Assembly: GCF_000964545.1 (NCBI RefSeq)
Contig: NZ_BBVD01000002.1
Span: 248,001-312,000, forward strand
Length of the DNA stretch: 64,000 nt
DNA from: Comamonas thiooxydans
GTDB taxonomy: Bacteria; Pseudomonadota; Gammaproteobacteria; Burkholderiales; Burkholderiaceae_C
Direction: 5' to 3'
The position numbers and the translations under genes were made by a program. Each line of letters begins with the position of its first letter. Position 1 is the first letter of the stretch. The notes under the pieces are model-generated. The model was not told where the DNA came from and made no database searches. It saw nothing but the letters and a program-made list of their open reading frames with translations. Of the stretch, positions 28,529 to 35,913 are shown in pieces.

Positions 28529-29446
28529 ATGGTCATGACTTGCATGCATACCCTGTCCACAGGGGTTGAACTGGAATGCCGCACCAGCGGCGAGCCGGGT
28601 CAGCCCCTGTTGCTGTTTCTGCACGGTTTCCCCGAAGGCGCTTTCATTTGGGATGGGCTGCTTGAGCAATTCGGCAGCCGCTACCGCTGCGTGGCGCCCA
28701 ATCTGCGCGGCTATGGCCGCTCCAGCCAGCCCACGGCCATCAGCGACTACCGTGCCAAATACCTGGTGGAGGATCTGGCCGCCCTGATTGCGCTGGAGAG
28801 TCGTGACAAGCGCGCTGCCTGCGTGATTGCCCATGATTGGGGCGGTGCCGTGGCCTGGGGCCTGGCCAACCGCTATCCCCAGCAGCTTGAACGGCTGCTC
28901 ATACTCAACTCCCCGCATCCCGGCAGCTTCTTGCGCGAACTTCAGTCCAACCCTGTGCAGCAGTCCGCCAGCCAGTACATGCATTTTCTGCGCCGGCCCG
29001 ACGCCCCCGAGCTGCTGGCCGAAAACGGCTGGCAGCGCATGCTGGGATTCTTTCAGAACCCCGACGGCAGCATGCCCGCATGGCTGACGCCCGAGCGTCA
29101 GCAGCAATACCGCGAGCATTGGGATCTGGGCGTGCACGGCGCCTGCATGTTCTACGCGGCCAGCCCGCTGGTGCCGCCCCGACCCGGCGGCAGCGCCGAT
29201 GAGCTGCAGGACATTCGCGAGCTCAGCCTGCCCGATGAAATGCTGCACATCCCTGTGCCGGTGCGCATTCTCTGGGGCGATAGCGACCTGGCACTGCAGC
29301 CCGCCCTGCTGCATGGGCTGGAGCGATGGGTGCCTCAGCTGGAGATAGAGCATCTCCGGGGCTGCAGCCACTGGGTGGTCCACGAGAGGCCGGAGGCCGT
29401 GCAGCGCGCTCTGGCGGAGTTTCTTTCAGCGCCAGCTCGCTCCTGA
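28529..29446 (+). CDS. alpha/beta hydrolase, epoxide hydrolase/dehalogenase-like
   Basis: 305 residues with AAGGAGA five bases before the ATG. Alpha/beta hydrolase fold with the oxyanion segment LHGFPEG (residue 31 on), an aspartate nucleophile in AHDWGGAVAW (Asp103), an acid in WGDSDLAL and the catalytic histidine in GCSHWVVHE. An aspartate rather than serine nucleophile points to the epoxide hydrolase, haloalkane dehalogenase or fluoroacetate dehalogenase group. Substrate unknown. Cytoplasmic by appearance. It has a repeat on each side and no obvious operon partner. Confidence 0.82.
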   Translation: MVMTCMHTLSTGVELECRTSGEPGQPLLLFLHGFPEGAFIWDGLLEQFGSRYRCVAPNLRGYGRSSQPTAISDYRAKYLVEDLAALIALESRDKRAACVIAHDWGGAVAWGLANRYPQQLERLLILNSPHPGSFLRELQSNPVQQSASQYMHFLRRPDAPELLAENGWQRMLGFFQNPDGSMPAWLTPERQQQYREHWDLGVHGACMFYAASPLVPPRPGGSADELQDIRELSLPDEMLHIPVPVRILWGDSDLALQPALLHGLERWVPQLEIEHLRGCSHWVVHERPEAVQRALAEFLSAPARS

Positions 29447-29452
29447 AAAGGA

Positions 29453-29486
29453 AGCCTCTGGCGCCCATGCCATCAGGCATGGAAAC
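29453..29486. repeat. degenerate short repeat, copy S4, with hairpin
   Basis: AGCCTCTGGCGCCCATG matches the left half of copy S2 at 34634 in all but one base. It is followed by a 7-bp hairpin CCATGCC-ATCA-GGCATGG (29465-29482). It lies in the gap between the hydrolase and the convergent acyltransferase genes. Confidence 0.45.
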
Positions 29487-29496
29487 GATTTAACGT

Positions 29497-30378
29497 CTAT
29501 TTCCCGGAGTACAGCGATGGCTCGCCATCGGGGCGCGTCTTGAAGCGCTTGTGCACCCAGTAATACTGCGGAACCATGGTCATGATGGCGGCCTGCAGCT
29601 CGCGGTTCATGCGGGCGGTGTCGGCCACATGGTCGTCGGTCGGGAAGTTCTCCCAGGCCGGCGTCAGCTCGGCCACATAGCCTTCAGGCGTCATGCGGTT
29701 GTAGAGCGCCACCACCTTGGCCTTGCCCAGACGCGCAAAGCGCGAAAGCGAGGGAATCGTGGCCGTGTTTTCCACCGCAAAAAAGGGCACGAACACCGAA
29801 TCGTTCTTGCCATAGTCCATATCGGGCAGCAGATACAGCAGCCCGCCCTTGCGCAGGCACTGGATGATGGGCTTGACGCCATCGGCACGATTAAGCATCT
29901 TCACATTGCCGAAGCGCTGACGGCCATTCATGAACCAGGCATCCAGGTCCGGATCGGGATTGGTGGCGAAAATGGAAGTGAACTCGCGCTCGGTATTGAG
30001 CGGCAGGGCCAGGCCACCGGCATCCATGCTGTAGAAATGCGGTGCGAAGACGATGGTGGGCGTATCGCCCTCCAGTTCATGCGTGGCCCCGACCAGCTTG
30101 ACACGGCTGCGCACCAGCTCCTCGGAGCCGAACCACAACCAGCTTCTGTCGAGAAAAGTCTGGCAAAAGACCTCAAAAGACTCTTTCGCCCAGGCTTTGC
30201 GCTGCGCCTCAGGCACATCGGGAAAGCACAGCTCGAAATTGCGCAGCGCGATGCGCCGGCGCTGGCCCGCCACCACAAACAGCACACGCCCCACAAACTT
30301 GCCCAGGCCACGTAGCAGGGGTAGAGGCAGCTTGGCCAGCACATGCATGAAGCCGATGGCGATCTTGCTGGCGCTCAT
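29497..30378 (-). CDS. lpxL: LpxL/HtrB-type lipid A late acyltransferase
   Basis: 293 residues. A single N-terminal hydrophobic segment anchors it to the inner membrane. The catalytic HX4D motif is HFYSMD (His114, Asp119), with the LpxL-family segments RRRIALRNFELCFPD and DRSWLWFG around it. It adds a secondary acyl chain to Kdo2-lipid IVA. The start overlaps the stop of a second, divergent member of the same family by 4 bases, so the tandem pair may add the two secondary chains. Exact acyl specificity cannot be read. Confidence 0.87.
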   Translation of the reverse strand: MSASKIAIGFMHVLAKLPLPLLRGLGKFVGRVLFVVAGQRRRIALRNFELCFPDVPEAQRKAWAKESFEVFCQTFLDRSWLWFGSEELVRSRVKLVGATHELEGDTPTIVFAPHFYSMDAGGLALPLNTEREFTSIFATNPDPDLDAWFMNGRQRFGNVKMLNRADGVKPIIQCLRKGGLLYLLPDMDYGKNDSVFVPFFAVENTATIPSLSRFARLGKAKVVALYNRMTPEGYVAELTPAWENFPTDDHVADTARMNRELQAAIMTMVPQYYWVHKRFKTRPDGEPSLYSGK

Positions 30379-31226
30379 GCCTTCTCCCCCGAGAGTTGCT
30401 TGTCTTCACGCGGCTGCTTGTAGCGGCCATAGCCCCACAGGTATTGCTGCGGAGACTGGCGAATGGTGGTTTCCATGGCGTGATTGATCAGCGCCACGGT
30501 GGCTTCCAGCGATTGAGATTCGGGCACAGGCAATTCCTCTAGATACAGCGTGTAGCCCCGCCCCCAGGACTTGCGCTCGCACCGCGCCACGATGACCGTG
30601 GCCCCGGTTTGCAGCACCAGACGTGCCGCCAATGTCATCGTATACGCATCACGGCCGAAAAAAGGCGACCAGATGCCCAGACCGTTGGGCGGCACCTGAT
30701 CAGGCAGCAGCCCCACAGCCGCCCCCTGGCGCAGCGCCTTGATCATCTGACGCACACCCGCTAGGGTGGTGGGAACGGCCTGAACGCCAGGACGATTGCG
30801 CGCGGTTTCCAGAATTTCGGCCAGCCAGCCCTGGCGTGCGGGGCGGTAAAGCACGGTGATTGCGCCATGCCGATCCGACCAGCGCCGCGCCGCGGCCTGC
30901 ACGGACATCTCGAAGCAACCCAGATGTGGCGTAAGAAACACAATGCCCTTGCCACGCGCATAGGCCTTCTCGGCCACGGCTCCATTGACGATATCGCAAT
31001 CCGGCAACTGGCCCAGCCAGATACGCGGCATCTCGAACACCATGCGACCCGCATGTCCCACCGCAGCCCTGACCTGGGCAAATGCATAGCCAGCCTGGGC
31101 GGCGTTGGCCGCAAATCGGCGCCGATAGGTGGGAGATAGCGCCCAGGTCACCCACCCCATGGCAGCGCCAAGGCCATGCAATAGCCATAAAGGCAGTGCA
31201 GCAAACAGTCGAAACAGGGAAGGCAT
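30375..31226 (-). CDS. second LpxL-type acyltransferase
   Basis: 283 residues. Hydrophobic N-terminus, catalytic HX4E motif HLGCFE (His101, Glu106) and the later LLPDQVPPNGLG segment of the lysophospholipid/lipid A acyltransferase family. Upstream partner of lpxL in a two-gene operon with a 4-base overlap. Sequence similarity to the first copy is low apart from the motifs, which suggests a different lipid A position or fatty acid. It is divergent from metK. Confidence 0.82.
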   Translation of the reverse strand: MPSLFRLFAALPLWLLHGLGAAMGWVTWALSPTYRRRFAANAAQAGYAFAQVRAAVGHAGRMVFEMPRIWLGQLPDCDIVNGAVAEKAYARGKGIVFLTPHLGCFEMSVQAAARRWSDRHGAITVLYRPARQGWLAEILETARNRPGVQAVPTTLAGVRQMIKALRQGAAVGLLPDQVPPNGLGIWSPFFGRDAYTMTLAARLVLQTGATVIVARCERKSWGRGYTLYLEELPVPESQSLEATVALINHAMETTIRQSPQQYLWGYGRYKQPREDKQLSGEKA

Positions 31227-31261
31227 TAGAATAGCGGGGTCGCTGAGTTAAAGAGCAACTT

Positions 31262-31344
31262 GCAGGGCGACGTAAAAACAAAACTGCTAAAGCGTTCGCC
31301 AGACTTCGAAGCTCGGGCAACGCAATTGCCCAAGCTACAAGGAG
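31262..31344 (+). ncRNA. structured 5' leader of metK, candidate cis-regulatory RNA
   Basis: Two stems are visible. GGCGA-CG (31266-31272) can pair with CG-T-TCGCC (31294-31300). A strong hairpin AGCT-c-GGGCAA (31310-31320), loop CGCAA, TTGCCC-a-AGCT (31326-31336) ends four bases before the GGAG ribosome-binding site at 31341. A stem so close to the start of the SAM synthetase gene suggests translational control. I do not recognise a known SAM riboswitch core, so class and ligand are open. Confidence 0.4.
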
Positions 31345-31352
31345 TTATATCA

Positions 31353-32540
31353 ATGGCGAACAGCGATTTTCTGTTTACCTCGGAATCGGTTTCTGAAGGC
31401 CACCCCGACAAGGTTGCCGACCAGATCTCTGACGCGATTCTGGACGCTATTTTCACCCAAGACCCGCACAGCCGCGTGGCTGCCGAGACACTGACCAACA
31501 CCGGTCTGGTGGTATTGGCCGGTGAAATCACCACCGGTGCGAATGTGGACTACATCCAGGTCGCACGCGACACCATCAAGCGCATCGGCTACGACAACAC
31601 CGAATACGGCATCGACTACAAGGGTTGCTCGGTACTCGTCGCCTACGACAAGCAAAGCCAGGACATCGCCCAGGGCGTGGACAAGGCCAGCGATGACGAG
31701 CTGAATACCGGCGCTGGCGACCAGGGCCTGATGTTCGGCTACGCCTGCGACGAAACACCCGAGCTGATGCCAGCGCCCATCTATTACGCGCACCGCCTGA
31801 TGGAACGCCAGGCCCAGCTGCGCAAGGATGGCCGTCTGCCTTTCCTGCGCCCCGACGCCAAGAGCCAGGTGACCCTGCGCTATGTGGACGGCAAGCCCCA
31901 CAGCATCGACACCGTGGTGCTGTCCACCCAGCACAGCCCCGATCAGTCGGAAACGGCAACCAAGATGAAGGCATCTTTCACCGAAGCCATCATTGAGGAA
32001 ATCATCAAGCCCGTGCTGCCTTCGGCCTGGCTGCAAGAGACCAAGTACCTGATCAACCCCACGGGCCGCTTCGTCGTGGGTGGCCCTCAGGGCGACTGCG
32101 GCCTGACCGGCCGCAAGATCATCGTGGACACCTACGGCGGTGCCTGCCCCCATGGCGGCGGTGCCTTCTCCGGCAAGGATCCAACCAAGGTGGACCGCTC
32201 GGCCGCCTACGCCGCCCGCTATGTGGCCAAGAACGTGGTGGCCGCCGGTCTGGCGCGCCAGTGCCAGGTCCAGGTCGCTTACGCCATCGGCGTGGCCCGC
32301 CCCATGAACATCACCGTGTACACCGAAGGCACGGGCGTGATTCCCGATGCGGAAATCGCCAAGCTGGTGGCTGCGCATTTCGACCTGCGCCCCAAGGGCA
32401 TCATCCAGATGCTGGATCTGCTGCGCCCCATTTACAGCAAGACTGCAGCTTACGGTCACTTCGGCCGCGAAGAGCCCGAGTTCACCTGGGAACGCACCGA
32501 CAAGGCAGCCCTGCTGCGCGCCGCGGCAGGTCTGAAGTAA
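31353..32540 (+). CDS. metK: S-adenosylmethionine synthetase
   Basis: 395 residues from the ATG at 31353 with GGAG eight bases upstream; an open frame further upstream (31260) overlaps the leader hairpin. It makes SAM from methionine and ATP. Motifs: SEGHPDKVADQISDA with the ATP-binding histidine, GAGDQGLMFGYA, the GGGAFSGKDPTKVDRS phosphate loop and the GRFVVGGPQGD segment. Length is that of the MetK family. Followed by a terminator. Confidence 0.96.
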   Translation: MANSDFLFTSESVSEGHPDKVADQISDAILDAIFTQDPHSRVAAETLTNTGLVVLAGEITTGANVDYIQVARDTIKRIGYDNTEYGIDYKGCSVLVAYDKQSQDIAQGVDKASDDELNTGAGDQGLMFGYACDETPELMPAPIYYAHRLMERQAQLRKDGRLPFLRPDAKSQVTLRYVDGKPHSIDTVVLSTQHSPDQSETATKMKASFTEAIIEEIIKPVLPSAWLQETKYLINPTGRFVVGGPQGDCGLTGRKIIVDTYGGACPHGGGAFSGKDPTKVDRSAAYAARYVAKNVVAAGLARQCQVQVAYAIGVARPMNITVYTEGTGVIPDAEIAKLVAAHFDLRPKGIIQMLDLLRPIYSKTAAYGHFGREEPEFTWERTDKAALLRAAAGLK

Positions 32541-32597
32541 TTCGGACACCCACTGGGCCTGAGAATCCAAGGGCTTGAGCCTTCAAGCCTCATCAAG

Positions 32598-32629
32598 AAG
32601 CCATCGCGAACCATTGCGGTGGCTTTTTT
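32598..32629 (+). terminator. terminator after metK
   Basis: AAGCCATCGC and GCGGTGGCTT form a 10-bp stem with one wobble pair and an 8-base loop, followed by TTTTTT. Confidence 0.85.
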
Positions 32630-32729
32630 GTTGTCGGATCAAACCGACAAGGATTTCCCCCGAATGAGCACCGCAAGCCTGCGCCCGGCGACTTAGGCTT
32701 GAAACATCGCTTCAGACAAAGGAGTTCCG

Positions 32730-32903
32730 ATGCTCAAGTGGGCCATTATTTTTGCCATCATCTCCCTGGTGGCCGGTGTTTTCGGCTTTACCGGCGTAGC
32801 CGCGGGCGCAGCCGGCATAGCCAAGATCCTGTTCTTTATTTTCATTGCCGTTGCCGTGATCTTCGTGGTTCTGGCCCTACTGGGCATTGGCGCAGTCAGC
32901 TAA
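32730..32903 (+). CDS. DUF1328 small membrane protein (YtjA-like)
   Basis: 57 residues, ATG at 32730 with AGGAG six bases upstream. Starts MLKWAIIFAIISLVAGVFGF and continues with the glycine/alanine-rich TGVAAGAAGIAKILF and a second hydrophobic segment ending LLGIGAVS. Two short membrane helices and the MLKWA...FGFTG pattern match the DUF1328/YtjA family, often induced by stress. Function unknown. It stands alone between two terminators, so it is its own transcription unit. Confidence 0.88.
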   Translation: MLKWAIIFAIISLVAGVFGFTGVAAGAAGIAKILFFIFIAVAVIFVVLALLGIGAVS

Positions 32904-32927
32904 CCGCCCTCCGCTGCACACCCGCCC

Positions 32928-32955
32928 AAATGCCTGCCTTGTGCAGGCATTTTTC
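32928..32955. terminator. terminator after the DUF1328 gene
   Basis: AAATGCCTGC and GCAGGCATTT form a 10-bp stem with a 5-base loop and a T tail. It lies between convergent genes and may serve both. Confidence 0.85.
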
Positions 32956-32968
32956 ATGCAGACCGACC

Positions 32969-33652
32969 TCAAAGCCCTCGGGCAGTCAGCGCCAGCGTCT
33001 GGCTGAAGCCGGGCTTGGCCCGGTAAAGCTGGGCAGGCCGGTGCGCCCCACCACCCAGCATAGCCCCAGGCACAGCTTCCAGCCAGTCCATCTCGTCCAT
33101 CTTGCGCCTGAAGCTGACCTTGTTCAGCGGCTCGCCCAGAATGTTTTCATAGACCTGCTGCAGCTGCGGCAGCGTGAAGGTTTCGCCGCACAGATGCACG
33201 GGCAAGGAGGAATACAGGCTTTTGCTGCGCACGCGCTCCAGGGCGGCGTCCAGGATGGCACGGTGATCGAACGGCAGTTGCGGCAGAGCCGAGAGCGGCA
33301 CCACGCTGATATCGGAGCGATCGGGGGGCAGGTTCTGCACGGGCAGCAGAGCGCAATAGGCGATTGCCACCGACCAGCCGCGCGGATCACGCGCCGGGCC
33401 GCTGAAAGTGGCCAGCTGCTCCAGATACGCACCTTCTATGCCCACCTTGGTTCTGAGCACGCGCGCCGCACTGGCCTTGGCGTCCGCATCCTCATCGGTA
33501 TGAATAAAGCCGCCGGGCAAGGCCCACACCCCGGCAAAAGGCGCAGCCTGACGACGCAGCAGCACGGCATGCAGCTGCTGCTCCACCAGAGTCAGCAGCA
33601 CCACATCCACACTGACCTGCACCGCTTCCCTGCGCTCATCGCTTTGATTCAT
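32969..33652 (-). CDS. nrtR: NrtR-type regulator of NAD metabolism (Nudix-like domain plus winged helix)
   Basis: 227 residues. The N-terminal ~150 residues are a Nudix fold (VSVDVVLLTLVEQQLHAVLL, WALPGGFIHTDED), but the Nudix box is degenerate: AARVLRTKVG stands where hydrolases have RExxEExG, so catalysis is probably lost. The C-terminal ~75 residues (FTLPQLQQVYENILGEPL...SFRRKM) are the winged-helix DNA-binding domain of NrtR. NrtR senses ADP-ribose and represses NAD genes. It is divergent from the pncA-like gene that opens the NAD salvage block, which strongly supports the call. Confidence 0.86.
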   Translation of the reverse strand: MNQSDERREAVQVSVDVVLLTLVEQQLHAVLLRRQAAPFAGVWALPGGFIHTDEDADAKASAARVLRTKVGIEGAYLEQLATFSGPARDPRGWSVAIAYCALLPVQNLPPDRSDISVVPLSALPQLPFDHRAILDAALERVRSKSLYSSLPVHLCGETFTLPQLQQVYENILGEPLNKVSFRRKMDEMDWLEAVPGAMLGGGAHRPAQLYRAKPGFSQTLALTARGL

Positions 33653-33706
33653 TTTTTTACCAACTTCGTTTTTTCTTGGCTGATTATTTCATACGAGCTC
33701 AAAAAT

Positions 33707-33741
33707 ACTTAGTTGCAAAAATATTTTAAGTGTTTTAGACT
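33707..33741 (+). promoter_or_regulatory. promoter of the NAD salvage genes with candidate NrtR operator
   Basis: A -35-like TTGCAA (33713-33718) and -10-like TAGACT (33736-33741) are 17 bases apart and precede the pncA-like gene. The inverted repeat ACTTA (33707-33711) / TAAGT (33727-33731) straddles the -35 element, as expected for a repressor site. The match to a known NrtR consensus was not tested. Confidence 0.45.
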
Positions 33742-33775
33742 GCAGACATTGCATCTCGCAGGAAAGCTGAACACC

Positions 33776-34624
33776 ATGAGTCATCCACAAACCCAGCTGC
33801 TCATCATTGACCCGCAAAACGACTTCTGCGATCTGCCTGCCGACTGGTGCCCCCGCTCACCAGACACTCATCAGCTGATAGCACCCAGCCTTCCGGTGAC
33901 GGGCGCTCATGCCGATATGCAGCGCCTGAGTAGCTGGATGACAGCCCAGGGAGACAAGCTGGGCCAGATCACCATCACTCTGGACTCGCATCAGGCTTAT
34001 GACATTGCCCACCCCGCCTTCTGGCAGCAGCGCGATGGCCATGCCGTCCTGCCATTCACCTCGATCACGGCAGCGCAGGTCCGTGCCGGCGACTATGCAC
34101 CGCGCAACGCTGCCGAACGCGAACGCACTCTGCAATACCTGGATCAGTTGGACGCCCAGGGCAGCTACACCCTGATGGTCTGGCCGCTGCACTGCGAGAT
34201 CGGCAGCTGGGGCCATGGCATGCATGCCAGCGTGCTCGCGGCCTGCCGCCAGTGGCAGCAGTTGCAGCACCGAGCCACCCGCCATGTCTTCAAGGGCATG
34301 AACCCCTGGACCGAGCATTACAGCGCCATTCGCGCCGAGGTTCCCGATCCGCAGGATGGCGAAACCGGACTCAACACTGCCCTGCTGGCCCAGTTGCGCC
34401 AGAGCAGCACCCTGGTGATCGCGGGCGAAGCCAGCAGCCACTGCGTGCGCGCCACCACCGAGCACATCGTGGAGCACTGGGAAAGCAACGACTACTCGCG
34501 CATCGTGCTGCTGACGGACTGCATGAGCCCGGTCGCCGGATTCGAGGGCGCACACCTCGACTTCCTGCAACGCATGCGTGCAACCGGTGTACGCTGCAAA
34601 ACCAGCGCCAGCTTTGGCTTATGA
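33776..34624 (+). CDS. pncA: nicotinamidase-like isochorismatase-family hydrolase
   Basis: 282 residues from the ATG at 33776. Isochorismatase-fold cysteine hydrolase with the full triad: Asp12 in LLIIDPQNDF, Lys in HVFKGMNPW and Cys in SSHCVRATTEH. The metal-site pattern LDSHQAYDIAHP matches the D-x-H...H set of nicotinamidases. It likely deamidates nicotinamide to nicotinate. It is about 70 residues longer than typical PncA, with extra sequence between the metal site and the lysine. Position between nrtR and pncB supports the function. Confidence 0.75.
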   Translation: MSHPQTQLLIIDPQNDFCDLPADWCPRSPDTHQLIAPSLPVTGAHADMQRLSSWMTAQGDKLGQITITLDSHQAYDIAHPAFWQQRDGHAVLPFTSITAAQVRAGDYAPRNAAERERTLQYLDQLDAQGSYTLMVWPLHCEIGSWGHGMHASVLAACRQWQQLQHRATRHVFKGMNPWTEHYSAIRAEVPDPQDGETGLNTALLAQLRQSSTLVIAGEASSHCVRATTEHIVEHWESNDYSRIVLLTDCMSPVAGFEGAHLDFLQRMRATGVRCKTSASFGL

Positions 34625-34629
34625 GACAA

Positions 34630-34680
34630 ATCAGCCTCTAGCGCCCATGGATAAAGCGCTAGCAGCTCATATTTTTGAAA
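34630..34680. repeat. short intergenic palindromic repeat, copy S2
   Basis: CTAGCGC (34638-34644) and GCGCTAG (34656-34662) form a 7-bp stem with an 11-base loop, preceded by AATCAGCC and followed by CAGCTCATATTTTTG. It fills the gap between the pncA-like gene and pncB and contains an in-frame ATG at 34647 that could be mistaken for the pncB start. Confidence 0.7.
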
Positions 34681-34691
34681 AGAAGAACGGC

Positions 34692-35897
34692 ATGAAGCCC
34701 ATCATCACCAGCCTGCTGGACACCGACCTCTACAAATTCACGATGTGGCAGGCCATGCTGCACCGCCACCCCCAGACCGAGGCCGAGTACGAATTTGTCT
34801 GCCGCACGCCCACGGCCTTCCCGCTGGCCGAGCTGCTGCCCGAGGTGGAGCGCGAGCTGGACGCCCTGTGCAGCCTGCGTTTCGACAAGGGCGAGCTGGA
34901 CTACCTGGCCGGCCTGCGCTTCATGAAGAGCGACTTCATCGACTTTCTGCGCATCTTCCAGTTCCAGCGTGCCTTCATCCGCGCCTGGGCCGAAGGCGAC
35001 CGGCTCCATATCGTTGCCAAGGGCCCACAAGTCCATGTGATGGGCTTCGAGATCTATGTGCTGGCCATCGTCAACGAGCTGTACTTCCGCCGCTTCGATG
35101 CCGATGCCGCCCTTGTCGAAGGCCGCAAGCGCCTGCAGGTCAAGCTGGCCCAGCTCAAGCATCTGGCTGTCGAGGCCAGGCTGCACAACCCCTTCGAGCT
35201 GTTCGACTTCGGCGTGCGCCGCCGCTTTTCGGGAGCCTGGCAACGCGAGGTGGTACAGGCTTTTGCCCAGGAGACCGCGCAGTGGTTCAAGGGCACGTCC
35301 AACGTGCTGCTGGCTCGCGACCTGAACCTGGTGCCCATTGGCACCATGGCCCATGAGTATCTGCAGACCTATCAGGCCCTGGGCGTGCGCCTGCGCGACT
35401 TCCAGGTGGCCGCCCTCGAGGACTGGGTGCAGGAATACCGCGGCGACCTGGGTATCGCCCTGACCGATACCGTGGGCATGGACGCCTTTCTGGCCGACTT
35501 CGACATGTACTTTGCCAAGCTCTTCGACGGCCTGCGCCACGACTCCGGCGATCCCTTCGAGTGGGGCGAGAAGGCCATTGCCCACTATGAAAAGCTGCGC
35601 ATTGCGCCGCAGAGCAAGCGCCTGGTGTTCTCGGACGGACTGGACCTGGACACGGCCCTGGCGCTCTACCACCGCTTTGCAGATCGCATCCAGTGCGGCT
35701 TCGGCATAGGCACGCGATTGACCAATGACATGGGACTGACCACGATCAATATCGTGATGAAGCTGACCCATGCCAATGGCCAGCCCGTAGCCAAGATTTC
35801 GGACTCGCCCGGCAAGACGCTGTGCAACGACGAGACCTATCTGGCCTATCTGCGCCAGGTCTTCAACATCCCTGAACCTGCTGCCAAAGCCGCCTGA
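34692..35897 (+). CDS. pncB: nicotinate phosphoribosyltransferase
   Basis: 401 residues from the ATG at 34692 (MKPIITSLLDTDLYKFTMWQ), the normal family N-terminus; upstream in-frame starts lie inside a repeat. It converts nicotinate and PRPP to nicotinate mononucleotide with ATP. Conserved segments: DTDLYKFTMWQAM, EYEFVCRTP, FELFDFGVRRRFS with the arginines of the active site, GTSNVLLARDL, and HDSGDPFEWGEK with the phosphohistidine. Second step of the salvage block. Confidence 0.94.
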   Translation: MKPIITSLLDTDLYKFTMWQAMLHRHPQTEAEYEFVCRTPTAFPLAELLPEVERELDALCSLRFDKGELDYLAGLRFMKSDFIDFLRIFQFQRAFIRAWAEGDRLHIVAKGPQVHVMGFEIYVLAIVNELYFRRFDADAALVEGRKRLQVKLAQLKHLAVEARLHNPFELFDFGVRRRFSGAWQREVVQAFAQETAQWFKGTSNVLLARDLNLVPIGTMAHEYLQTYQALGVRLRDFQVAALEDWVQEYRGDLGIALTDTVGMDAFLADFDMYFAKLFDGLRHDSGDPFEWGEKAIAHYEKLRIAPQSKRLVFSDGLDLDTALALYHRFADRIQCGFGIGTRLTNDMGLTTINIVMKLTHANGQPVAKISDSPGKTLCNDETYLAYLRQVFNIPEPAAKAA

Positions 35898-35913
35898 TTC
35901 CCTGGAGAAAACC

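Noticed and set aside
31227..31352. Known SAM riboswitch upstream of metK
   Set aside because: I could not match a SAM-I, SAM-II or SAM/SAH core; only an unclassified structured leader is claimed.
32699..33712. Plus-strand frame opposite nrtR and out of frame with the DUF1328 gene
   Set aside because: No domain recognised; it crosses a terminator and is the complement of the NrtR coding pattern.
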